In this document: positions 12,480 through 24,325 of the stretch, piece after piece
Layout of the letters: every line of letters begins with the position of its first letter
Numbering within the stretch: position 1 is the stretch's first letter
Source of the DNA: Ophiura sarsii
Lineage: Eukaryota > Echinodermata > Ophiuroidea > Amphilepidida > Ophiuridae
Reading direction: 5' to 3'
Assembly: GCA_035610835.1 (NCBI GenBank)
Contig: CM069454.1
Location: forward strand, 3,473,117-3,537,116
Length of the DNA: 64,000 nt
The notes under the pieces: generated by a model
Told to the model about the DNA's origin: nothing
Databases searched by the model: none
The model's input: only the letters and a program-made list of their open reading frames with translations
Position numbers and translations under genes: made by a program

Positions 12480-13860
12480 CCGTTTAGGGAGTGTTCAGAA
12501 ATACTTGGGGCCTGGGGGGTGGCCAACTTGCAGTTTTGGGTTTCTGAACTTTTTTGACGTAGCTAGGTTATTCATATTGGGGGCGAGAAATGAGAAAGAA
12601 CCAACAAGACTTTTGTGAGTCAAGAACTGTGCAATTTGTTTTTGACTTTACACCTACTTTTGGAACGATTGAGGTACATTTTTGCCCCGGTGGTTTCAGT
12701 CAACATTGACTTTGGGTACGCATGATCGTTCCAAAACTCGCGGAAAAGGGCGGTTTTCTGTATCATGTCCGCGGACATTCCGCGAACATACCATGTCCGC
12801 GGACATTCCGCGAACATTTTATGTCCACGATTTTCCTAAATTAGGGGTGCTTTCTGAAGCTATGTCCGCGACAGGGCTGGAAAAGATGCAAGGTTTCCCT
12901 GCAAGAGAAATTTGACAAAGTTGGATTTACCGCTGGTTTAGCGGCGGAGGGGGTGGCCCCCCATAGAACCTTAAAGGGCACATGCAATGCAAATACAAGT
13001 GGTGTGATTTGATTCAAGTCTACGAGGAGGGACCAGAAAGCATTCAATATATGTGCTAGTTGATTATGACATCAATTGTGGAACTATTGATAGCTCTGTG
13101 AGTACTATGAAAAGAAAATCCCAGGTGACTGGTTTGAATCTATTCATGATACTCACTGATAATCAATATACCACAAATGATGTCATTTGTGGCGTGTTCA
13201 TTTTTCTGGCCCTGTTTATTGTAATGGAATGTCCCACAAAGACTTGTAGCAGGATTATCATCCCTTTTCCTGTGCCCTTTTAAGCTTTTTGGAAAATTAA
13301 GGTCCAATTGATGCCATGGTGCATCATATTATGGAATATCGGCTGTATAATGCCTAATACTCTAAAAAAAAAAACTCTTAAAAAAAATTAAAAAAAATAA
13401 AAACATTTTTAGGGGGGGGGGGTAGGGATTTCCTGCGATATGGCAACATTTCCCGGCACAAGGAGCTTGCCGATTTGCCCTCTTTTTCCTGCCCTGGTCC
13501 GCGATTTCCCTAAATTAGGGGTGTTTTTTGAAGCTTTGTCCATGTTTTCCAAAAATAAGGGGTCATTTTGAAACCTATGTCCGCGATTTAACAAAATTAG
13601 GGGTGTTTTTTGTAGAGGTTTATGTACACGAAGAAGAAAATAAAATAGAATGTCCTCGTTTTTACGCAAATAGAGGGACTATGTATAAAGTGTCCTTGGA
13701 ATGATGAAAAGGGGAGTCATTTTCAGGCAAAATGTCCGCCTTTTAGTACGAAAAAGGGGGTCAAATTGGCAAAATTGTCCGCAAAACACCTTCAAATAGG
13801 GGGTATTTCAAGATCCTGGAACAATCATGTGTTACCCCTCTGAATACGAAGAGAGAACAC
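12480..13860. repeat. Diverged internal repeats with TGTCCGCG / aaattaggggtg motifs
   Basis: Blocks with 'cctaaattaggggtg' followed by a 'gaagct.tgtcc' element recur at about 12,835-12,875, 13,505-13,540 and 13,560-13,620. A 32-bp tandem pair at 12,765-12,825 contains the perfect palindrome TGTCCGCGGACA twice. The edges 'gttcagaaatac' (about 12,491) and 'gtatttcaaga' (about 13,803) are loosely inverted, so this may be an old DNA element. No coding sequence. Confidence 0.45.
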
Positions 13861-13995
13861 CAGGATTTTTTCATCTGTGTACTTTTGACCATCATAATTC
13901 CATTCAATATTATTTAATTATTATATTAAACAGTTGTAATTTTATCTATACCAACACTTCACAACAAGGTCATGGCCGAAATTTTATAATACAGT

Positions 13996-14198
13996 GTAGC
14001 TATTGATATACTGTAAAAGCTGAAATTTTGGCGGCGGTTTTATTTTGGCGAAAATTATGAGACGCCAAAATAATGTTTTCAACATTCATGCAGTGCATCC
14101 AGAAGGTCACCCACGAAAAAAACAATTCGCGAAATGTCTATGATATCAAAATGTGCGAAAATATCTGTACACGAAAATATTGGTTTTACACATTGTCT
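13996..14198. mobile_element. Short inverted-repeat element (CTGTAAAAGCTGAAATTTT type)
   Basis: The left edge 'actgtaaaagctgaaattt' and right edge 'aaaatattggttttacaca' are imperfect inverses. The interior repeats 'gcgaaaat'-type words. It looks like a small, aged MITE with no open frame of note. Confidence 0.45.
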
Positions 14199-15519
14199 TC
14201 TGGTGGATTGACTGATAAACAGTCATTATATTGTCCATTGATATGTTGATTCAGGAGTGTGACAGTAACAATAATTGTTTGTTTGGGCAAGCTTTTGAAG
14301 ACAGGCAGTGGTATAAGGCAACAAAGAAAAAATGTTTGTTTGTCCATAGAGGTCCAAAAAAGGTAGGGTCTGTAGGTTGGATAATTTTTTTATTTTTTTA
14401 ATTTATTTTTTAAATACGGATATTGTATTTGGGAATATAAATTTGGCATGAATACTGTGAATGATAGTCATCCAAACACAAAACACATCACTTTGATAGT
14501 ATTGAACTTTTTTTCATGAGTTTGTTAGAATTGAAATCCTGCTCGGACAGATTGTCTGTATAAAGTTGCAATATTGTAGTACTGGTTGCAACACTCGGTC
14601 AAAGGGTATTTTTTGTAACAAATTTGCAATGCGCAGATACCGTGAACATGTTGTCGGTCGCCGCCATTTATTATGATAGAAAATTTGCAAAAAGTGAAAT
14701 AACATAGTGGTGATGTTCTGTTAGATATATATACGTGAAAGTATTACTAAACCTATTTTTTCCCGAACTAACAAAAAAAAGGTTTTATATTATGTTGAAA
14801 TCAGCTTACAGCGTACGAAATTAGGAATAAGACGGTCCTTTTGGCCATTTAAATTGCTCAAAAAAAAGTTATTTAAAAAAAATAATAGAAAATAAAAAAT
14901 AATATGGTCGGCACCAAGGTACACGGTCGGTCGGATGTGGACAAACAAACAAAAAAGTATTCTTGGCCTAAAGGAACTCCTGTTTGTTTTGAATTTGACA
15001 CAAGCTCAAATAATGATCAACAATTTTTTGATGCACCCCAGGATGCTTCACTTTCATCACATGACCAGATGACCTTCAGTTGTTAATTACTTTAACACAT
15101 GTGTGACACTGTTTGTTCTGGTGATATTAAGCCCTGCTAATACTGTAGGGGCGCTAAGCATTATGGGGTACATCAAGAAATCTTCTTTGAATAATGATAG
15201 TGATAAATGACTTGCCTTGCAGGTGCTTGCTTGACCTGGACGAGTTTCAAGACACCCTAGTTTTTTGGTTAAACCTTTAATAACATTTAAACGCAAGTGA
15301 AAAACGTCAGGAAATGCATCTCATATGTTGTATCGTAACATATCTAGAAGATATGCGGAGTCACTTTTTAAAATGTTTTATCTGTTTTGTCTTAATTGCC
15401 ATTTTTCTGGGCCATTTTTACTTCCTAGCGTTTAGAAACTATTGCCATTCACCATGCTATCACTGACCTTTCGAACGTGATAACAAGAGCCTCATCCTAC
15501 TGTAGTAGGCTGAGCTAAA
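14199..15519. other. Unassigned sequence inside the composite insertion
   Basis: No gene is seen. A/T runs occur at 14,380-14,415 and 14,860-14,900. The words 'ggtagggtctgtaggttgg' and 'cggtcggtcgg' resemble pieces of the Harbinger-like repeats elsewhere in the window. Confidence 0.4.
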
Positions 15520-15564
15520 CATCAAGTTGAAAATCAGGCCAGAAATCAGAAAATCTACCTTTAA
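15520..15564 (+). mobile_element. TTAA-flanked MITE, family C (right end)
   Basis: 'atcaagttgaaaatcaggcc' through 'atctacctttaa' matches the last ~45 bp of the 39,216-39,571 element. Directly after it the ~650-bp tandem repeat resumes. Confidence 0.65.
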
Positions 15565-16021
15565 TTAATCTGCAGTCAGTGCATAAAATTGGTGTGTGGT
15601 TTGATTATGTTAAAGGTTAATTCATACCCTTGTTGTATCTAACATTGGTGTATGTTGTAAGATTTTATGTCTAGGAGATAATATACCGTGGGCTGGTGAT
15701 GAGGCCGATATAGGTGTCTGGATATCAGTCTCTCTACTTAAGACTGATTACATGGTATCGATGGATATTAAAATATGTTGTTATGTTCAGATGGTCATAC
15801 AGGTGTGTGACCTGTTTGAGTTTCTAGGGTGGGCTTGTTAATTATGTGGTGGAGTATGCTTAAACTCTTTCCCCTTCGCACCTCATTACATTGCATTAAT
15901 CTTTATAGGGGAAGGGAATAGGGCCAGGGGGTTAGTCCCTTTACATTTAAGTAAAATCACCCAAATTTCGTTTCAGCCTGTTTTTGATGAACATGGACCA
16001 TTGTCACAAGTGTTCTGCTTC
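15565..16021 (+). repeat. ~650-bp tandem repeat, resumed copies
   Basis: The right part of the fifth copy ('gcagtcagtgcataaaatt') is followed at 15,742 by another 'gactgattacatgg' start. This copy diverges after about 15,830 and runs into the minisatellite at about 16,022. Confidence 0.7.
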
Positions 16022-17225
16022 CTCTATTGGGACCTGTATCAATGTGGGTATTTGTGGCCTTCTCTATTGGGACTAATGGGACCTGTATCAATGTGGGTAT
16101 TTGTGGCCTTCTCTATTGGGACTAATGGGACCTGTATCAATGTGGGTATTTGTGGCCTTCTCTATTGGGACTAATGGGACCTGTATCAATTTGGGTATTT
16201 GTGGCTTCCTATTTACGGACCTGCATCAATGTAGTAACCTCTATTGGGACCTGTATCAATGTGTGTATTTGTGGTTTCCTGTATTGGGACCTGTATCAAT
16301 GTGGGTATTTGTTTGTTTGTCTAATGGGACCTGTATCAACGTGGGTATCTGTGGCCTTCTCTATTGGGACCTGTATCAATGTGGGTATTTGTGGTTTCCT
16401 GTATTGGGACCTGTATCAATGTGGGTATTTGTGGCCTTCTCTATTGGGACTAATGGGACCTGTATCAATTTGGGTATTTGTGGCTTCCTATTTACGGACC
16501 TGTATCAATGTGGGTATATGTAGTAACCTCTATTGGGACCTGTATCAATGTGTGTATTTGTGGTTTCCTGTATTGGGACCTGTATCAATGTGGGTATTTG
16601 TGGCCTTCTCTATTGGGACTAATGGGACCTGTATCAATTTGGGTATTTGTGGCTTCCTATTTACGGACCTGTATCAATGTGGGTATATGTAGTAACCTCT
16701 ATTGGGACCTGTATCAATGTGTGTATTTGTGGTTTCCTGTATTGGGACCTGTATCAACGTGGGTATTTGTGGCCTTCTCTATTGGGACCTGTATCAATGT
16801 GGGTATTTGTGGTTTCCTGTATTGGGACCTGTATCAATGTGGGTATTTGTGGCCTTCTCTATTGGGACTAATGGGACCTGTATCAATTTGGGTATTTGTG
16901 GCTTCCTATTTACGGACCTGTATCAATGTGGGTATATGTAGTAACCTCTATTGGGACCTGTATCAATGTGTGTATTTGTGGTTTCCTGTATTGGGACCTG
17001 TATCAATGTGGGTATTTGTGGCCTTCTCTATTGGGACCTGTATCAATGTGGGTATTTGTTTGTTTGTCTAATGGGACCTGTATCAACGTGGGTATCTGTG
17101 GCCTTCTCTATTGGGACCTGTATCAATGTGGGTATTTGTGGCCTTCTCTATTGGGACCTGTATCAATGTGGGTATTTGTAGTTTCCTCTATTGGGACCTG
17201 TAACAATGTGGGTATTTGTGGCCAA
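16022..17225 (+). repeat. Minisatellite, 40-bp basic unit with higher-order structure
   Basis: The basic unit contains 'gggacctgtatcaatgtggg' and 'tatttgtggccttctctatt'. A variant carries 9 extra bases ('actaatggg'), and others read 'gtagtaacctctatt', 'ggcttcctatttacgg' or 'gtttgtttgtctaatggg'. These variants recur in the same order, giving a higher-order repeat. The unit is not a multiple of three and is free of stops in all plus-strand frames for long stretches, so open frames of up to 197 codons appear in every frame. These are artefacts of the repeat, not genes. Confidence 0.95.
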
Positions 17226-17869
17226 GTTCTTTCACAGAGAATGAAAAGGGTATTTTAAGTTATTAACTTCTTTGATTTTCCACAAATTAAATGGGCCGAG
17301 TTGCTGGGCCAAAACTTCGGGCCCACAGCCATATAAAAAGGAAAATTTTGCCCCTTTCAATACATACTAATTGAAACCTATGCCTTGCTAAACTGGAAAA
17401 TCAGTAACATCAGCCACTGAAAAATGCTGATACCATCATGTTTATGTCTATACAAGATAATTGTTGGCCAAAAATTGATACAAACAGCGGTGGGCACAGA
17501 AGGATAGATAAGGATACAGAAATAAATAAAGAAAAGAAAGGGAAAGAAAAGAGAGGAAAGGAAAATGGTTTAAATATGTTTGTTCACCTGGGTTTTATAT
17601 GAATATTTTATGAGTTTTGGAATATTATTACAGCTTTCAAATGTGATGATGCACTGGGGTTTGACACATTTGTAGCCTTCAAATGTCAATTTATTTGGCA
17701 CATTGTTCGGCCCAAAATATGACAACTTTGCCCCTTGGACCCATCATCCCCCCCCCCCCCCCCCCAATGTATCACCCTGGCACCGCCCCTGATTACAAAG
17801 ACTACACCAAGTCCAAACATCCCGAAATAGACCTGGCCATTCTCTATTTTTTCAACAGAAACACTCAAG
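17226..17869. other. Unassigned sequence with C homopolymer
   Basis: No gene is seen. A C run lies at about 17,750-17,766, inside a stretch ending 'caccgcccctg' that may be the remnant of a hAT-like end. Confidence 0.4.
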
Positions 17870-18055
17870 CAGTGGTGTAGCTAGGGGGAGGCATCCCCCA
17901 ACAATATCATGAGTCTTTCGGTTGAGATTGGTTATGTTGGTCCATTAGACGAGAGGAATCATTGAATATGACTGTCAAATCAGTTTTCGGTTAAGTCTTG
18001 TCGCTTCACTTTTATTTCTTGCCCCTCCAATATGAAAACCCTAGCTACGCCACTG
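17870..18055. mobile_element. Short hAT-like MITE (CAGTGGTGTAGC ... GCTACGCCACTG)
   Basis: The 186-bp element has inverted ends 'cagtggtgtagctaggg' and 'ccctagctacgccactg'. The flanks 'cactcaag' and 'tgctcaag' match at six of eight positions, consistent with an aged 8-bp duplication. Confidence 0.75.
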
Positions 18056-18645
18056 TGCTCAAGAACCGACACATGCATGTATACCTAATTCTTCATGCGA
18101 ACAATCACAGAACTAAACAAATTCTCCCCTGAAATTGTGGGCCAACACCAACCCGTCCGAATTCAAAACTTATACCCCTAAACGTCGCATCACATACCTA
18201 CCATTCTTTAAAAGGCGTCATTTAAACTCAATGGGACAATGACTGGATGAAGAGGAGTTGCGCATATGACATTGCATATAATAAAGTAGCTTTGTTTAGA
18301 ACCCCTTTTTACACAAAGATGTTGACGTTGACGATGACGTGAAGTGAAATCATGACTCTTTCAACACTTTTTGACACGATCCGCCCCCTCCCCTCCCCCG
18401 GGATACTTTATTTGCTCATGACATTTATAGGTCTCATTCCAAGAGGTTGTTACATGGTTGTTTCGTACCAAGGGGACATTACACTACACCATTAGTATAT
18501 AGGTCAAGCACCAAGCTGTCTGTCTCAGTGGTGTTTGCTGAATTGTTTATAAGCACACACAGACATCTTGCACAGACATACCGCCAACAAAATGGCTAGT
18601 TTGTTCCATTTCCTTACAAAGTTATTCATTTTTTCCTAAGGTGTG
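18056..18645. other. Unassigned sequence
   Basis: No supported feature. Confidence 0.4.
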
Positions 18646-19140
18646 TTCAAACATGGTTTGCCGGGGAGGGGGAGGGGGCTACTTGTATACAAAGGTGGAT
18701 ATTATGCATGGGTATAGATTTCACAGTGGATCCGAAGGTGACGGAAAAAACACACCCTGTTTTACAGGGGCGGACGGACCTGTCAAGTAGGGTCTGTCGG
18801 TCGATCAGTTTTTGATTTTTTTTGTTGTTGATTTTTTTTAAACCTAAAATGTCACCTAAATCTGAAAAAAGATTTTCGACTGATTTCCGGCCAATTTTGT
18901 TAACAAAATTGATGGAATTTTTTTGTGGACAGATTTGTCCCCAAAATCCGGCTAATTTTACATGATTTGAGAAAAGAAATTTAAAAAAAGCCTTAACAAG
19001 TATTTTTCTTGTCACTCCCTCGGGCACCTTTAAAAACTGTTTTCGTTTATAGCCTAAATAAGTATTTCCAATTTCATTTTTTCTAAACCTTTCAGGTTGG
19101 TTTGGTCAGTTGCCCCCCCCCCCCAAAAAAAGAATTAAAC
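18646..19140. repeat. Fragment of the 'ggcgacggaaaaaacacacc' repeat family
   Basis: 'ggtgacggaaaaaacacacc' and 'tgttttaca.gggcggacgg' match the element at 49,267-49,542, but a clean right terminus is missing. The minus-strand 126-codon frame is low-complexity and not convincing. A C run lies at 19,114-19,124. Confidence 0.5.
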
Positions 19141-19370
19141 AAAACATACAGGGGACTAACTTACACCTGTTTATTTGGTGTCAGATGCAATAGATATAGC
19201 AGTTTACCAACCCATAGTATTTACAATAGACAATAACAACAAACATATATTAACAAACACCGGCGAATGTCCCATCTCCTGATGGAATAGAGTTGAAATG
19301 GGAAATCTCAACCTTGAGATATTCCCAAATGATCTGGCTGATAAGAGTGGAACGGTTTAAGGACAGGGGT

Positions 19371-20885
19371 TTAAAGGCATATTATGTGATCTTTTCCAGG
19401 GAGCGCCCTCTATTCATGATTTTATTTTAGAAAGTAGATTTTCTTGCAGATTTACATTTCGGATCATAAAGCATGAACATATTCCAAGTTACAGAGCGAT
19501 ACGATTCCTAATAACCTCAAAATCATGGTTTAGGCCCCTTGCAATTAAATGTGAGTTTACTGTTGCGTTTTTGAAAAGCAGGACGAGGTGACTATCTAAT
19601 ATTAATATTGTAATATTTTGGGGTAAAGTCACCTGATTTAATATTGTCGGCATTGTTAACTATTATCCTAGGTACGAATACAATTCAAATGATGTTAATT
19701 ATGTCCTACCACCACCTACTGCCTTGGCTTTGCATTTTGTTTCTTTTATAAAGGAGTTTACTCATATTTGCATCCCTATTTTGAATATTAATGAGATACT
19801 CGATCGATGTTTGTAAAAAAAAATCGTTACGCTAGCTCGGAGAATTTTAAAGATTGCGATCGTAAACAAACCTGAAATATTACACAGAATGCACTAGAAA
19901 ACTCAAAAAAAGTTCGGCGGTTTTGATGTGACGTCATGCGCTGAAGCGATTGCACAGTAATCAATGGACCCACGTCACATGAGGTTGAGCTCGCGTAAAG
20001 TACGCCTGCTCAACCTCACCCCAAAACGGTCCCCGGAATCTCTGTTGTGCGCACTACGTCATCTCGACCTCAAGGCTCTGATTGGTTGGTGCTCAAACAT
20101 GAGAACTGAAAAACTCATGAGCTTTTCCACGCACCATCACGCTCCACTGCGTCGGTGGTTATGGCGCAACAGGAGCACTGCGTTGGTGGATACGGCGCAG
20201 CGTGACGAACGTGAAAAAGTCTTCAGTTTGACCAGTTTAAATTTGACCAATCAGGTGCTTTGGTGTTGTTGGTTGGCAGTATTTTGTGAGTTCAAGCATG
20301 CGTGCGCAGCCTGATCGAAGTGCGCCCACGTATGTCGAACTGTGGCCAGGAGATTATGTGCCGTAGGTCCATTGTTGCCGTGCCTACGAATATGCTTCAA
20401 ATGCACACATTTCAATACAAAGCGACAATTGCAAGTTTCGTGCAGAGTTTTTTACTTCCCAGAAATGTTTTCCCAACCCGGAAGTATTGTAATTGCGGCT
20501 CATCGGCTAATTTTATCGTCAGAAAAGTGTTAAAAAGCTTATGAAAAAGCTGTAAACAATGAAATCATTAAATATGTTTAAAATATTACATATATCACGC
20601 GGGTGACTTTTGGACGCGCGCGGGCAACAGTTAACTCACATTTAATTGCAAGGGGCCTTAAAGAGTGAATTTAGAGTAAAATTTGAAAAATAGATTGTAC
20701 CGCTCGGTACAATCTATTTTCAAACCATGATTTTGAAGTAATTAGGAATCGTATCGATCTGTAACTTAAAAAATCTTTAGTATGATTTATGATAAAAAAT
20801 GCAAATCTGCAAGAAAATCTGCTTTCATAGTAAAAATCAATGATAGAGGGCGCTACTTGGAAAAGATCACATAATATGCCTTTAA
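19371..20885. mobile_element. TTAA-flanked element with ~190-bp inverted ends (1.5 kb)
   Basis: The left arm begins TTAAAGGCATATTATGTGATC and the right arm is its diverged inverse ending 'gatcacataatatgccttt'. The arms run for about 190 bp, through 'ctctattcatgattttattt', 'cagatttacatttc' and 'ggccccttgcaattaaatg'. The TTAA at both ends suggests a piggyBac-type target. The centre (about 19,960-20,350) is G/C-richer and contains a 116-codon frame with no recognisable domain. I do not call it a gene. Confidence 0.8.
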
Positions 20886-21325
20886 GTAGATAATCGGTGT
20901 ACAGACAAAAATGGATAAAACTATATTTTGAAAAAAATCCTTAGATATGGGTACCTGCTACATGTCAATGGTTACTGGTCAGCCTCACACCCTGACCAAA
21001 CATAATCCAAGTACCCCCCCCCCCCCCCCCCCTCACCCCACCCGGAGCCTCACACCCTGACCAAACATAATCCAAGTACACCCCCTGGGCCCCTGGAATC
21101 ACCTGCTCATAATGCTTTAAGATGATACAAATTAACACATAAAAATCAATCGTGATGATCCAAGATATGTGGTAATAATGATCCCATAGACGCTATATAG
21201 GTTTTATTGGCGTAACCTAATAACTATAATAAGCTTTAATTCTCGCAACCTGGCACGAGCGAGATCTTGTGTTTCCAGTTTGGTGTGAAGGAAGTGTTGA
21301 TACTGAATGCAATGGTATGAACCTA
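20886..21325. other. Unassigned sequence with short duplication and C homopolymer
   Basis: The words 'cctcacaccctgaccaaaca' and 'taatccaagtac' occur twice (about 20,983 and 21,048), separated by a C run at about 21,015-21,032. No gene. Confidence 0.5.
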
Positions 21326-21572
21326 TTAACGCTTTGCATGCGGCAGACGGCTGCAGACGACATTCCAAATTTTGACAAAATGTTTCAAAAATGTCAAAAT
21401 TATTGAATTTCATTACCATATTTGGATTCACCATGAAAAATGCATTGACATAAGTACAAACATGCCTATTATTGGTTCAGTAATCGTTGCGGTAGACCTT
21501 AAAAGTTGGGAAAGGTTTCTGAAAAATCTGTTTTGTATATGGTAAAACTAATAGCCGCATGGAAAGTGTTAA
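21326..21572 (+). mobile_element. TTAA-flanked MITE, family B (second copy)
   Basis: TTAACGCTTTGCATGCGGC to GCCGCATGGAAAGTGTTAA. The interior runs parallel to 2,549-2,785 in the same orientation. Confidence 0.75.
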
Positions 21573-21769
21573 AGGTATCAGATGCTTAGGGTTTATTAAC
21601 AGAATTTTTGCAATGGGTTTTTATTTGTGGTAATAGAGGCCAACAAATCATGAGGACATGGGATAGGGAGTACCCCTTTTGAATTATTATCTTCAACATT
21701 TTTTTCTCCGTATACATTTGTCATCTTTTACCAGTTTGTATCAAACATCAATCAATCAATGCACATTCA

Positions 21770-22055
21770 TTCACACAACCTAAAATGTAAAATAACCAAC
21801 AAGAATAAACAACAAGAAACAAACATAAAAAAAACAAGCAAAAAACAAACAAGCACCAAACAGACAAACAAATGAACCATCGAACAAACAAACAAACAAA
21901 TAAATGAACAAACAAACAAATAAACAAACATACAAATGAACAAATAATATTTAAAAGTGAACAAATAAAACAGACAAAACATGGTAACAAACTAGTTCAA
22001 CAAATAAACAAAAACAATCAAACAAACACAAAAATAAACACAAAAAAGATCATCC
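21770..22055. repeat. (CAAA)n-type simple repeat
   Basis: About 280 bp of degenerate 'aaacaaacaaataaa' repeats. The two minus-strand open frames (80 and 71 codons, F/C/L-rich) are products of this repeat. Confidence 0.9.
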
Positions 22056-22491
22056 TTAAAAAAATCAGCCCTTATTTTGATTACATGTACAAGATAAAGG
22101 AGTTTTAATATATAATAGAGCTATCATACACTCTCCAAATGCCAAGCTGACGCTGTTTCACTTAATTGTCACTATTTGGTTTCAGCTATTTTGGGAATCT
22201 TACACAGACTGAAAACAGGAGGTGTTCAAGCGATGGAATTTACGCCAGATTATTTATTTAGTCCAACAAGGAAAGTATAGGTTTTATTGACACTTTGGTG
22301 GGTGTCTAGCTATACTGCTATGTCAGTTCAAGTTTTGTGCTATGTCTTATTTGATGAACCGTAATATAACGCAATAAGCTGAAAGTTGATAGCAGTAGCA
22401 TCAGCGAACCCAAGGAAGGGATGTATGCCCCCTTTTCTCAAAAAAAAAAGACAAGAGGGATCAAGCTGGAGGGAGGGAGGGATTACTATAT
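22056..22491. other. Unassigned sequence
   Basis: No supported feature. Confidence 0.4.
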
Positions 22492-22497
22492 GTGATG

Positions 22498-23160
22498 CCC
22501 GGGGTGCTCAGTGGTCATTACAAGAGGGTATCATGCGCGTCCAAGAAATCATGTAATTAGGGTGGTTTTTGAAGCCAGGGCACGTTACGTACGTAACGTG
22601 TTTAGGGTATCAAAACAAGGAAAATCAGGAAAAAGGGGTCCTTATTTTCTTTTATCTATGACATTTTTTAATAGCCGCGTTATATTCCTCAATCTGTTCC
22701 CATCGCAATTCATCCTGGCATCGGCCCTGTTTTGCGATTTTTCAAGAGGCGCCTCTTCGTCACATTCTTCGTGTTGTGTAAAAAATGACGGGAATTCAGA
22801 GAATCCACATAGACTTAGCAAGTCTTGCCATTTATAGTATTCAATGGCAACAAAAGGGGTATCGTGCATATGTTTAAAGTAGAATACGGCTTGCTCCCGG
22901 GGCTTGCTAAAGACTATTATTAAGCTTAGGATTCAAAATATACAAATTACGTGCTTAGGGTACGTTAGGGTATCAAGGTATTTGGATTACTTGTTTAGGG
23001 TATGAAAATACTGAAATGACTTGCTTAGGGTATGCAAAAACTGTCCTTACTTGTTTAGGGGGTACTTTTTCACATTTATGCAAGTACTTATTTAGGGTAC
23101 TTTTTGAAAGTCCTTGGACGCGCATGATACCCCCCTTGTAATGACAACTGAGCACCCCGG
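22498..23160. mobile_element. DNA element with 48-bp inverted ends (CCGGGGTGCTCAGTGGTC)
   Basis: The left arm at 22,498-22,545 ('ggggtgctcagtggtcatta', 'gggtatcatgcgcgtcc') and right arm at 23,113-23,160 are inverted with only a few mismatches. 'gtgatgc' at 22,492-22,498 and again at 23,182-23,188 may be the target duplication, if the right boundary extends to 23,181. The right-hand part repeats 'acttgtttagggta'-type words. No transposase frame is seen. Related right ends sit inside the tandem array at 35,282-35,393 and about 35,900-36,013. Confidence 0.75.
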
Positions 23161-23229
23161 AACGTGAGAGCACCCCGGGACGTGATGCGATCAAGCAAAC
23201 AAGTCTGAATTCGAAAAAATATCACCATT

Positions 23230-24325
23230 TTAGTTTCTATGGTTTTCTTAGGCATTTGCAATGCTTATACATTTGGCAAAATGCTGAAAATTCTGCGAGC
23301 TTATGGAATACCAAAACAAATCGTTGAAGCAATCGGAGGAATGTACGAGAATACCATGGCTAAGGTAATATCACCTGACGGAGAGACTGCACAGTTTGAA
23401 ATATTGGCTGGAGTTCTACAGGGAGACACACTCGCCCCATATCTGTTTGTGATTGTGCTGGACTTTGCGCTGAGGATAGCCATAGAGGGGAGAGAAGAAG
23501 AGCTTGGTTTTCATCTTGACAGGCGTAGAAGTAGGCGGATCGGGCCAGAGGTGGTGACAGACTTTGACTTCGCCGATGACATTGCATTATTGTCAGAGAA
23601 ATTTCATCAAGCACAAGATCTGCTGCAAAGAGTTGAGACATCAGTAGCAAAGGTCGGTCTCAAAATGAATGCTAAGAAGACCAAGTTTATGTCATATAAC
23701 CAGAGCCAGAAGGGATCCATACAGACAAATGATGGCAACAAGCTGGAGGAAGTTCAAGATTTTAAATATCTTGGTGCCTGGATGGAGAGTACGGTAAAAG
23801 ACATTAAGCAACGCAAAGCAGCAGCATGGAGAGCGTGCGGCAAAATGAACAAAATATGGAAGTCAACTCTATCTCGGAAATTCAAACTTCGCCTGTTTGC
23901 CTCAACGGTGGAGTCAGTTCTGCTATATGGATGCGAAGCTTGGACCATTACCCCCAAGCTACAGAAAGAGCTAGATGGCTGCTACACCAGAATGCTGCGA
24001 GTAGTACTCAATGTCAACTGGAAACAACATATACCAAACACCCAACTGTATGGTGACCTCCCCAAAATAAGCCAGAAGATCCGGAAGAGAAGAACAAGGT
24101 TTGCTGGCCACTGTTACAGAAGTGAGGAGCCAGTATCCATACTGGTGCACTGGATCCCCAAACATGGCAAAAGAAAGCTGGGACGACCTGCCCTGACATT
24201 TATTGATCTACTCAAGCAAGATACTGGACTGGAGACGAGTAACATAAAGACAGCAATGAACGACAGAAGAGTGTGGAGAAACATCGTAGATCGGGGACAC
24301 AACCCGAATTAAGCAAGTAAGTAAG
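23230..24325 (+). pseudogene. 5'-truncated non-LTR retrotransposon (LINE) reverse transcriptase
   Basis: A 357-codon open frame (23,239-24,312) encodes the palm, thumb and C-terminal part of a non-LTR reverse transcriptase. Early motif: 'GVLQGDTLAPYLFVIVLD' at about residues 56-73. Catalytic motif: 'FDFADDIALLSE' (FADD) at about residues 108-119. Thumb-like region: 'FKYLGAWM'. Conserved 3' segments: 'LYGCEAWT' and 'RRTRFAGHCYR'. The endonuclease and RT fingers are missing, as expected for a 5'-truncated copy. It ends in 'aagcaagtaagtaagcat', a simple-repeat tail. The start at 23,239 is only the first Met after truncation. I recognise the class but do not assign a clade. It is not functional alone, although the remaining frame is intact. 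Confidence 0.9.

Noticed and set aside
16101..17258. Overlapping open frames of 74-197 codons that look like a Cys/Trp-rich repeat protein
   Set aside because: They occur in all three plus frames and follow the 40-bp minisatellite unit exactly; there is no start context, splice structure or composition that favours one frame.
19964..20544. 116- and 80-codon frames in the G/C-rich core of the TTAA element
   Set aside because: No recognisable motif, overlapping frames, and the location is between transposon arms; no transposase signature.
21748..21990. Phe/Cys/Leu-rich frames resembling a membrane peptide
   Set aside because: These are translations of the (CAAA)n simple repeat on its opposite strand.
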